From assembly GCF_000017405.1 (NCBI RefSeq), contig NC_009668.1, positions 62,001 to 126,000 of the forward strand: a stretch of DNA of 64,000 nucleotides, read 5' to 3'. The position numbers and the translations under genes are program-made. The notes beneath the pieces are model-generated. The model was not told the origin of the DNA and made no database searches. It saw only the letters and a list, made by a program, of their open reading frames with translations. This document shows, piece after piece, positions 8,970-19,000 of this stretch; position 1 is the first letter of the stretch, and each line of letters starts with the position of its first letter. This DNA is from Brucella anthropi ATCC 49188. Its GTDB lineage: Bacteria > Pseudomonadota > Alphaproteobacteria > Rhizobiales > Rhizobiaceae.

Positions 8970-9950
8970 ATGACTAAAAGTTCAATTATTACAGGGCTGG
9001 GTCGAGTTTCAATTTCACGACGCCAGTTTATAACATCGAGCGCACTGGGCGCCGGTGCTCTGCTTCTACCGTCCCTGCCATCTTTTGCAGCTGACAAGCC
9101 CAAAGTCGGTCTGGTCATGAAGTCGCTCGCCAACGAGTTCTTCAAGCAGATGCAGGCAGGTGCGGAGGACTACGCCGCCAAGAACACCGACAAGTTCTCC
9201 TTTGCCGCTGTTGGCATGAAGGACGAACGTGATTTTGCCGCACAGGTCGATGCTGTGGAAAATTTCATCACGCAGCAGTTCAATGTGATCGTGCTGGCTC
9301 CGGCGGATTCCAAGGCCATGGTGACGCCGGTTAAAAAGGCTCTGGAGGCCGGCATCAAAGTCATCAATATTGACGTGGCGCTCGATGAAGAGGCGAAAAA
9401 GCAGGCGGGTGTTGACCTTGCCTTTTTCGGTCCGGACAATCGCGAGGGCGCAAAGCTTGCCGGCATGGCGCTTGCCAAGGAGCTCGGCAAGGGCGGCAAG
9501 GTGGTTATCCTTGAAGGCAATCCTGAGGCAGACAATGCCAAGGAACGCAAGAAGGGCTTTGACGATGCCGTGGCCGAAGGCGGTTTGACACTGCTCGATT
9601 CCAAGACTGCCCATTGGGAAACGGAAGAAGCCAACACGCTGATGACCAATTTCCTGACCCAGTATCAGGACATTCAAGGTGTTATGGCGGCCAACGATTC
9701 TATGGCGCTCGGCGTCGTGAAGGCGCTGGATGCCGCCGGAAAATCGGGCCAGATCAAGGTCGTGGGCTTCGACAACATTCCTGCTGTCCAGCCTTTGATC
9801 AAGGAAGGCAAGATGCTCGCAACCGTCGATCAGTTCGGCGCACAGATGGCGGCCATGGGCATTGATTACGGCCTCAAGGAACTGGCAGGCGAAAAATTCT
9901 CCGGTTGGGTCAAGACGGACATCAAGCTCATCACGGCCCAGGATCTCTGA
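8970..9950 (+). CDS. Ribose-type sugar ABC transporter substrate-binding protein, Tat signal
   Basis: A 326-residue periplasmic binding protein of the RbsB/LacI-like fold (Peripla_BP_4). The leader contains SRRQFITSSALGAGALLLP, a twin-arginine motif with a hydrophobic core, so export is probably by Tat in the folded state. The mature domain starts KPKVGLVMKSLANEFFKQM, the standard first strand of this family. GGGAGGAATTC precedes the ATG. It heads an operon with a double ATPase (10032) and permease (11534). No catabolic gene is adjacent, so the sugar cannot be named. Confidence 0.87.
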   Translation: MTKSSIITGLGRVSISRRQFITSSALGAGALLLPSLPSFAADKPKVGLVMKSLANEFFKQMQAGAEDYAAKNTDKFSFAAVGMKDERDFAAQVDAVENFITQQFNVIVLAPADSKAMVTPVKKALEAGIKVINIDVALDEEAKKQAGVDLAFFGPDNREGAKLAGMALAKELGKGGKVVILEGNPEADNAKERKKGFDDAVAEGGLTLLDSKTAHWETEEANTLMTNFLTQYQDIQGVMAANDSMALGVVKALDAAGKSGQIKVVGFDNIPAVQPLIKEGKMLATVDQFGAQMAAMGIDYGLKELAGEKFSGWVKTDIKLITAQDL

Positions 9951-10031
9951 AAACCGGGATCTTCCAAACATTGCCAATTGTGGGCGGCGCTCCAAGTGCC
10001 GCTCCTCTTCACCCGGCAGGCAGGAACAGAT

Positions 10032-11537
10032 ATGCAGTCAGCCGACGCCATTTTGAGATTGGAAAATGTCGGCAAGACCTTTCCGGGGGTGGTTGCTCTA
10101 AACGGTATCACGCTGGAGCTGCAGCGTGGCGAGACGCATATCATTCTGGGTGAAAACGGTGCGGGTAAATCGACTCTCATCAAGCTTCTTGCTGGCATAT
10201 ATCAGCCCGACACAGGCGAGATTTTTCTGAACGGCCGGCCCTACAAGCCAAAGACCCCGCATGACGCGCAGGTTCAGGGAATCCGCATCGTTCATCAGGA
10301 ACTCAACCTGCTGTCGCATCTTTCCATTGCCGAAAACCTGATGCTGGAAAGCCTGCCGAGACGTTTCGGCATCATGGACCGAGCGACATTGAACCGGCGC
10401 GCCGAAGAGCTTTTGGCCGAGGTCGGTCTGGCGGTCGATCCGCGTATGCCGGTTTCGGAGCTGGGCGTTGCGCAAATGCAGTTGGTCGAGATTGCCAAGG
10501 CGCTCGGTTATGACAGCAAACTACTTGTTCTGGATGAGCCGACGGCGACATTGACACCGCCGGAAATCGAACGGTTGTTTGCGATCATCAAGCGGCTGAA
10601 GGCAAAGGGTGTCACGATCATCTACATCTCCCACCGTCTGCACGAGGTCTTCGAGATTGGCGACCGCGTGACGGTGCTGCGCAATGGCCGTCTGGTCGAG
10701 ACGCGCGACCTGCAGGGGCTGAGCGTGCCGGATCTGGTACGCATGATGATCGGTCGCGACATTGCGGATGAGTATGGCTTTAATGCCGATATCAAGCTTG
10801 GTTCCGTCGCTCTGGAAGTGAGGAACGTGAAGCGCAACAGCGGCGCTCCGCCGGTTTCGTTTTCGGTGCGTCATGGGGAAATTCTGGGTGTTGCCGGTCT
10901 GGTCGGGTCGGGCCGTACTGAAGTGATGCGCGCAATTTTCGGCGCCGATCCCAGATCAGCAGGGCAAATCGATGTTGACGGTCGGCCGGTGACTATCCGT
11001 GACCCGCGCGATGCCGTGCGTAATGGTCTGGGTTTTCTGACAGAAGACCGCAAGAGCCAGGGGCTGCTGCTTGATATGCCCGTGTCCGTCAACACCACGA
11101 TCACCGACCTGAAGAAAATCTCGCACGGTGGCCTGCTGGATAGCCGGGTGGAGAAAGGTGCGGTAACGGAGCTGGTCGAGCGGCTGCGCGTCAAGACTGC
11201 GTCTATCGATACGCCGGTGCGTAACCTCTCCGGAGGCAATCAGCAAAAGGTGGTTCTGGCAAAATGGCTGTTTCGCGGGTCATCCACATTGATACTGGAT
11301 GAACCGACGCGTGGGGTCGATGTCGGCGCCAGACGCGAGATTTATCAACTTCTGTGGATGCTGGCTGCGAACCAGAAGGCCATTATCATGATTTCCTCGG
11401 ATCTGCCCGAGCTGATCGGCATGTGTCACCGCATCATTGTTTTCTCGAACGGCAAACTGGTTGGGGAACTGGACCGGTCGCAATTTGATCAGGAGCGTAT
11501 TCTTTCGCTCGCCTATCAGGAGCATGTTCACGCATGA
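10032..11537 (+). CDS. Ribose-type ABC transporter ATP-binding protein (two domains)
   Basis: A 501-residue RbsA-class ATPase made of two ABC domains. Domain one has Walker A GENGAGKST and Walker B LLVLDEPTATLT. Domain two has the usual degenerate P-loop VAGLVGSGRTE, signature LSGGNQQKVVLAKW and TLILDEPTRGVDVG. I take the ATG at 10032 over a TTG 54 bases upstream, because the protein would otherwise begin with a stretch foreign to the family. Its end overlaps the permease start by four bases (ATGA). Confidence 0.9.
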   Translation: MQSADAILRLENVGKTFPGVVALNGITLELQRGETHIILGENGAGKSTLIKLLAGIYQPDTGEIFLNGRPYKPKTPHDAQVQGIRIVHQELNLLSHLSIAENLMLESLPRRFGIMDRATLNRRAEELLAEVGLAVDPRMPVSELGVAQMQLVEIAKALGYDSKLLVLDEPTATLTPPEIERLFAIIKRLKAKGVTIIYISHRLHEVFEIGDRVTVLRNGRLVETRDLQGLSVPDLVRMMIGRDIADEYGFNADIKLGSVALEVRNVKRNSGAPPVSFSVRHGEILGVAGLVGSGRTEVMRAIFGADPRSAGQIDVDGRPVTIRDPRDAVRNGLGFLTEDRKSQGLLLDMPVSVNTTITDLKKISHGGLLDSRVEKGAVTELVERLRVKTASIDTPVRNLSGGNQQKVVLAKWLFRGSSTLILDEPTRGVDVGARREIYQLLWMLAANQKAIIMISSDLPELIGMCHRIIVFSNGKLVGELDRSQFDQERILSLAYQEHVHA

Positions 11538-12547
11538 CGGAACCCATTTCTCCATCTGCCCAACACCCCGGTGCTGCCGACCGTCAGAAGCTGAAGCGCT
11601 TCCTGTTGCGTGATGCCGGCGTATTCTTGGCGTTGATCCTGATAACGCTGGTATTTTCCGTCACTGCGCCCTATTTCGCAACATCGGGCAACGCGCTGAA
11701 GATCTTCGTTCAGATTGCGATCAACACAGTCCTTGCGGCAGGTATGACTTTTGTCATTCTGACTGGTGGCATTGACCTCTCAGTCGGCTCGGTTCTCGCC
11801 TTATGCACGGTCGTCGGTGCGCTTATCATGACGTCCGGTCTGGAGCCTGCCTTGTCAATTCCGCTGGCTGTTCTGGCATGTATCGCCGTTGGCGGGCTTT
11901 GCGGCTTCATCAACGGCAAGGTGTCAACCTACTGGAAAATCCCGTCGTTTATCGTCACGCTGGGCATGCTGAACATCGCCGCCGGTGCGGCACGGGTGGT
12001 TTCCAACAACTCCACCATTACCGGTCTTCCGCAGGGTTTTGTCGATTTCGGTAATCTGATTGTCGGCGGCTTTCTGCCGTCAATTTTCTTGATCGCAGTG
12101 GCCGTGATCGCTGTCGGCTGGTTCGTTTTGCGCTTTACCGTCTTCGGTCGCATGATCTATGCGGTTGGCGCCAATGATGAGGCTGTGCGCCTGTCGGGAC
12201 ACAATCCCGACACATACAAAATCGCTGCGTTTGTCATTTCCGGCGTCACCGCTGGTATTGCCGCGATTGTCTATCTCCTGCGCCTGAACATCGGCAGCCC
12301 GATTGCAGGGGTTGGCTATGAACTGAACGCGATTGCAGCCGTCATCATCGGCGGGACGAGCCTTTTCGGTGGTAAGGGCTCAATCGTCGGCACATTGGCC
12401 GGGGCCTGTATTTTGCAGGTGCTCGCGACCGGGCTGCAATTGCTTGGTATCGGCGATAATTACAAGCCGATCATAATTGGCACCGTGATCATCCTCGCCG
12501 TGATTGTCGATACCTATCGTGAGAGGCTGTTACGGCGTATTCGCTGA
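11534..12547 (+). CDS. Ribose-type ABC transporter permease
   Basis: A 337-residue RbsC-class permease with eight to ten hydrophobic segments. It carries the family signatures GGIDLSVGSVLAL (after about residue 75) and AAVIIGGTSLFGGKGS near residue 270. It is translationally coupled to the ATPase and is the last gene of the operon. Confidence 0.9.
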   Translation: MTEPISPSAQHPGAADRQKLKRFLLRDAGVFLALILITLVFSVTAPYFATSGNALKIFVQIAINTVLAAGMTFVILTGGIDLSVGSVLALCTVVGALIMTSGLEPALSIPLAVLACIAVGGLCGFINGKVSTYWKIPSFIVTLGMLNIAAGAARVVSNNSTITGLPQGFVDFGNLIVGGFLPSIFLIAVAVIAVGWFVLRFTVFGRMIYAVGANDEAVRLSGHNPDTYKIAAFVISGVTAGIAAIVYLLRLNIGSPIAGVGYELNAIAAVIIGGTSLFGGKGSIVGTLAGACILQVLATGLQLLGIGDNYKPIIIGTVIILAVIVDTYRERLLRRIR

Positions 12548-13062
12548 CACCGATACTCGAGATGCAGCCACGACCGAACTCAAAAGAAGGCTTCTTGTCC
12601 CGCTAACGCATCACGTAATCGGGACGAAGCCATCTTATGCTGGAGTTCAACTGCAGTTAGATATTGATGTTGCCGCGATCTCCGGTCGGAGCCTCCATTT
12701 TATTTATAGATGCTCGGCAGGATCGGAGGGAGATTTCGCTGTAGTGGCAAGAGACGGCAAAGCTGTGAGTTTCTCAGAATATTCTTTGCTCCGAATCCTA
12801 AGGAAATAACACCATATTTCTCATGAGGCGTAATTTATATATTATAAATTACTGATACTTAAAGTAAATTACAGGAATTGATTTTAACATAAATCAGGTT
12901 ATACGTTTCAAATAAGCCATTATGAGATTCTCATGGATGAGAATTATTCAATGAATTTCCAAGCAGGCGTCAAATGTTTGGAAATTATAAACAAAATTAT
13001 TAATCGTCAAGAATTATATTAATACAGAAATTATTAATATAATTATTTTCGGAGAAATTAAT
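12548..13062 (+). promoter_or_regulatory. AT-rich leader of the giant autotransporter with stacked palindromes
   Basis: No gene is supported in these 515 bases. A hairpin at 12589-12631 (12-bp stem with a two-base bulge, 17-base loop) may end the importer transcript, though no T run follows. After about 12800 the DNA is very AT-rich and holds three perfect inverted repeats: 12830-12852 (10-bp arms), 12927-12944 (ATTCTCAT and ATGAGAAT, two-base spacer) and 12954-12986 (AATTTCCAA and TTGGAAATT, 15-base loop). The ATG at 13063 follows CGGAGAAATTAAT. The composition would suit binding by an H-NS-like repressor such as MucR, which is inference. Confidence 0.5.
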
Positions 13063-16000
13063 ATGCATTCCCGTCTGAATTCATCCATTGCGAGTAATAT
13101 TATAAGTCGGGATGTATTGAGATTAACTTCTGGAATCAGCGCAATAAGTATTCCATTGCTTTTTGGTGTTTTGTTTTCTACCCATGTTAACGCCACGGAC
13201 TATACAGCACCTGTAACCACCAGCCTTCAAAACGGTGATACTGTCACGATTGTCGGTAATGGCAATGAGGTGAGGGCGCTGTCGAGTGCAAATGGAACAA
13301 CGCTGACGCTGCCGGGAAATAACACCATAACTGCAACTGGCCCCGCAGCCGCCGGGCTTTATGCCACCGGAAGCGGTTCGGTAATCAATGCTACGGGGGT
13401 TGTTGTAATCACCACTGGTTCCAGCAATTCATTCGGCGTTGGTGCCGTCAGTGGTGGGGTCATCAATCTTTATGGCGCGCGAATTTCGACCTCGGGGACG
13501 GGAAGCCATGCACTGAAGATCGGTAGTGCTGGAAGTAATGTTACGACCGACAAGAATACGAAAATTTCAGCTTCCGGTGCCAGCGCCTACGCGATTCAGG
13601 TCTATTCCGGTGCAGTGAAACAATACGATAAGACATTACCTGCCAATGCTCTGGCAGGAGAGATCAGCGCAACCGGGACCGACGGCGCGGCATTTCAGGT
13701 AACTGGGACCGGCTCAAGGCTTATTTTTAAAGATATTGATTTCGCCAACGACACGAAAATCACGCTTGGCAACTCGTCATGGACAGGAATTGTCGCATCA
13801 AACGGGTTCATGCAGTTTCAAGGTAATAGCAGCGCCTCCAATTCAAGGTTCCTTGTCGGCACGGGAACAATAGGTTTCGCTGGGAATTCCACTGCACAAG
13901 GCAGCCAGTTCACGTTGAACGGTTCGAGCTCTATTCTGGATCTGCGGAGTTATACGGGGACGTCGGATTTTAATGTTGCCAGCATTGACGGGGCTACTGG
14001 CGCACGCATTCTGATAGGCAGCAACACATTTGTGGTTGACGGAAGTACGTCAAGCACTTTCTCCGGTACCATCGATGGCACCGGGCGCCTGGTGCGCGGT
14101 GGAAGCGGCACTCTTACACTTTCCGGCACCAACACATATTCCGGCGGAACTTTTTTCAACTCCGGAGCCATTGCGGTCAGCAAGGATGCCAGCCTCGGCG
14201 CATCAACTGGAGGGCTCAACTTCAATGGCGGTACGCTTCAACTGACCGACAGTTTCGTATCGGCGCGTTCTGTCACACTGGGTGCTCAGGGAGGTACGGT
14301 TCAAACGGCGGCAAACGAGATTAACGAGCTCTCGGGCGGTATTGTCGGATCAGGCAAGCTCATAAAGACGGGTGCCGGTACGCTGGTTTTGTCGGGTTCC
14401 AATACCTATAGCGGCGGCACCGTGATCAATGGCGGCACTGTATCGATCAGTGCCGATAAAAACCTAGGCGATGCCACCGGCACGTTGGCCATGAATAACA
14501 ACGCCACGCTTCTGCTGGTTGATAGTTTCGACAATAGCCGGGCGGTTACGCTGGGCAGCGGTGGAGGCACGGTTCAGACCGTCATGGGCAAAAGCAACGC
14601 TTTTGCTGGCGCAATCGACGGCTCAGGCCCGCTGACAAAATCGGGCGATGGCACGCTGACGCTTTCGGGCACCAATACTTATAGCGGCGGGACCTTTATC
14701 AATGGCGGTGTTGTTTCGGTTGGCGCGGATAGCAATCTTGGGGCTTCGAGCGGCACGCTTTCGTTCGACGGCGGCACGCTGCACCTGACGGGCAGTTTCA
14801 ACAACAGCCGTGCGGTGACGCTTGGCGCCGGAGGCGGTACGATCCAGACAAGCCTGCTTCACAGCAATGAGTTTTCGGGGACGATCGGCGGTACAGGCAA
14901 GCTGACGAAGAACGGCGCGGGTACGCTGACGCTTGCAGGCGACAACAGCTATACGGGCGGCACGGTTGTCAATGCCGGTGTTTTGTCGGTCAGCGCCGAT
15001 AAAAACCTTGGTGATTTGTCGGGCGGAGTGCAGCTCAATAGCGGCACGCTGCGGCTGACGGGCGATGTTACGAGCGATCGGGTGGTTGCGTTTGATGCGG
15101 CGGGTGGAACTATTGATGCGGCGGCTGGTACCAACAGCACATTCTCCGGGCTGATTGATGGACTTGGCTCATTGACCAAGACTGGCGCAGGCACACTGGT
15201 ACTGTCTGGGAGTAATGATTATCTGGGCGGGACCGTTGTTGAAGCCGGCACACTGTCAATCAGTTCGAATGACAATCTCGGCGATGCAGCAAGTAACTTG
15301 ACCTTCAATGGCGGTACGCTTCGAGTTGCAGATTCTATCACGACTGACCGCAATGTTGTTCTCAACGCAAATGGCGGTACGATCGAAACCACTGCAGGTA
15401 CAAGCACCTCTTTCACGCAAGGCATTACCGGCACAGGCAAACTGAACAAGGATGGTGACGGCACCCTGATCCTTACAGGCAACAATGTCTATGCCGGTGG
15501 AACCCACGTCTCGAAAGGTGTTCTTCAGATAGGGGCAGGCAGTACGGTTGGACAGATCGGCGGCAATGCCCAGGTTGATGCGGACGCTGCTCTCGCTTTC
15601 GATCGATCCGATGATATTATATTTGCCGACGTTATCAGTGGGGAGGGCGCCCTCCGTCATGATGGCTCAGGAAAACTGACGCTTACCGGCGAAAACAGCT
15701 TTACTGGCGGGACCACGATTTCGGCAGGCACGCTGCAGATCGGCAATGGCAGCACCACCGGCAGCATTGCCGGCAATGTGGACAATAACGGCACGCTGGC
15801 GTTCAATCGCAGCAACACGCTCGACTTCTCCGGTGTCATCAGCGGCACGGGACTTGTTCAGCAGAATGGTGCGGGCAGCCTGACACTGAGTGGCGACAGC
15901 AGCGCTTTCGGCGGTAGCACCTCCGTTGCAGCGGGCACGCTTCTTGTTGACGGTTCGCTTGGCGGAACTGTGAGTGTCGCCAGCGGTGCCAGCCTCGGCG

Positions 16001-19000
16001 GCGGCGGAACCATCGGCGGCAATACGACGGTTGCCGACGGCGCAACATTGGCGGGCAGTGGGGCGCAGACGCTGACATTTGATAAGAACCTCAGCCTTGG
16101 TGCTGCTTCAGTGGTTTCTGTCAGCTATGGCACTAGCGCCGGTTCATCGCCTTTCCTTGTGAAAGGCGATCTCGCCCTTGGAGGCGTGATCAATGTCACT
16201 GACTTCGGTCACAATGGCCCCGGCATCTATCGCGTGTTCAGCTATGCGAATAATCTGACTGGCACGATTGGATTAGGCAGCCTGCCAACCAATATAACCG
16301 ATCCGTCTACTGTTACTCTCCAGACCACGGATGATGCAGTCAATCTGATCAACACCGTTGGTCTGGTTCTCAATTTCTGGGATGGACAGGCTGCAGGCCA
16401 TTCTTTGAATGGTCAAGCCAACGGCGGTAGCGGCACCTGGAACAAACAGAACAACAACTGGACGGGCCTGCCGGATTTCCAGTTGAATGGTCCATGGTCG
16501 ACAGGCGAGTTCGCCATCTTCCAGGGCGCGAGCGGCATCGTTACAATCGACAACAGCGCCGGAACCATTTCAGCAGCGGGTATGCAGTTTACAACCGGTG
16601 GCTATGAAATCACAGGCGACGACCTCACATTGGCATCGACTGCGGCCAATGCCGGCGATACGCCGATAATCCATGTTGGCGATGGCTCCATTAATGACGA
16701 CACCGAAGTGGTGACGATTTCGACGCGAATTCTTAGTACAGAAGGTATTGATAAAACGGGCTTGGGTACGTTGGTGCTCACCGCAGACAATAACTATACG
16801 GGCGGTACATTTGTCACGGGTGGCATCTTGCAGCTTGGCGACGGAACATCTGGCGGTAAGGGCGGGGTTGAAGGTGAGATCAATCTTGGCTCTACAGCTG
16901 CTTCCGCAGGTACGCTTGCAATCAACCGTGCTGGCTCTGTTACAATTGACAATACCATTACCGGCTCTGGTCATGTTGTCATCGACAGTCCTGGCGAGAT
17001 CGAGTTCAATCAGACGAATTCTTATCTGGCTGGTACTTTTATCAAGAATGGCGTTTTGATTGTCTCCAGTGACGACAATCTCGGGGACACCAACAGTGAT
17101 GTGCAGATTGAAGGCGGATCGACACTGCGTTTCAAGTCTGCTTTCAGCAGCAGCCATAACTATGTGTTGGGAACAGGTGGCGGTTCGATTGAAACAACGG
17201 GCACCAACATCAACAAGATCCTGACTGCCGTTACGGGCGTAGGCTCTCTAACCAAGACCGGCACCGGCACGTTGGTTTTTTCGGGTGATAATGATTATGT
17301 TGGTGTCACGACGATTTCGGATGGCACTTTGCAGATTGGAGATGGCGGCGGCACGGGCAGTGTTGTCGGCGATATCACCAACAATGCGCGTCTGGCCTTC
17401 AACCGCAACAATGCTTACGCTTATAACGGTTTGATTTCCGGTACGGGCTCTGTTGTGCAGGCGGGGACCGGTACTACGACGCTGACAGGCCAGAACACCT
17501 ATGCGGGTGGCACGGTTGTGTCTGCGGGCGTCCTTCAAGTGTCCAGTGACAAAAATCTCGGTGCAAGTTCGGGCAACCTGACCATTGACGGCGGTACTTT
17601 TGCCAACACGGCTGCTTTGACCAGTGCACGCGCTGTCAATGTCACTGCAAATGGCGGGTCGATCCGCACGGATGCCACTTTGACCCTGACCGGAGCCTTT
17701 GATGGTTCGCCGGCTTCAGACTGGCACAAGACCGGTACCGGCCTTCTGGTGTTTGACAGCAGTGCGACCGGTGACGTTGGCGCTGGAGCCAATGTCGACG
17801 CTGGCAAGATCGTTGTTGAGGGCAGCCTCGATGGAAGCTTCGCTGTAAACAGCGGTGCGACGCTTGAGATCAGTGGCACGCAAGGGGGCGATGTCAATGT
17901 GAACGCCGGTGGCACATTGATGGGGTCCGGTCAGGTCGGCCAGAATGTCGTGGTCGCGGACAATGGCAATTTGCAAGGCAAATATGGCCAGACGCTTCAG
18001 ATTGGCGGCAATCTTGCTCTTGATGCCAACAGCCAGGTCAATGTCACACTCGGCATGCCGAGCCAGACCGCCCTTTACGATGTGCAGGGCAATGTCACTC
18101 TGGCCGGGTCGCTGAACATCACGGACGGCGGCGGCTTCGGTCCGGGCCTTTATCGTCTCATCGACTATCAGGGCAACCTGACGGACAATGGGATGACCAT
18201 TGGCACGGCTCCGGGAGGTGATCCCACACGGATGTGGATCGATACGGATGAGGCGAACAAGCAGGTCAATCTGATGAGCAGCTACGGGGTCAGGCTGAAC
18301 GTCTGGGATGGCGGCAATGGTGCCTGGAACCTTGTGTCCGATCATTCCAATGATGTCTGGACGGATAATGCAGACAATATCAAGGGTCCTTATGATCAGG
18401 GGTCGTTCGCCGTGTTTCGGGGTACGCCGGGTACGGTGACGATCAGCAATGCCGCAGGCAATGTGACGGCATCCGGTCTTAATTTTGCAACCGATGGCTA
18501 TGTTTTGGCGGGCGATGCGCTCGATCTCGACAATACCGACCAGCCGATTATCAACGTCGGTGACGCCACCGATGCAAGCAAATCGATGACGGCAACTATC
18601 GCGGCGACGCTGACGGGCAGCAAGGGCATCAACAAGACCAACTACGGCACCTTGGTTCTGACGGGTGCGAACAGTTATAGCGGCGGGACGACGGTGACAG
18701 GTGGTGTCCTGCAGATCGGTGACGGTGGCAATACGGGCAGCATCAAGGGTGACGTTGCGGTTTCGAGCAGCGCCTATGGTGACGGCACGCTGGCCTTCAA
18801 CCGGAGCGATGATACGGAGTTTGACGGCAACATCACCGGTGATGGCAAGGGTGGTGTGGTCCAGAAAGGCACAGGCACAACGACGTTTACCGGCGACAAC
18901 ACCTTCTCGGGCGGTCTGACGGTTGAGAATGGCGGGGTCAAGGCAGGTGTCGCTGGCCATGCCTTCGGCACGGGCACCTTGAAGGTCAAGGCGGGTGCAA

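Noticed and set aside
12504..12809. 101-codon frame overlapping the end of the ribose-type permease
   Set aside because: It overlaps the permease, has no ribosome binding site or family resemblance, and runs into the AT-rich leader with a hairpin in it.
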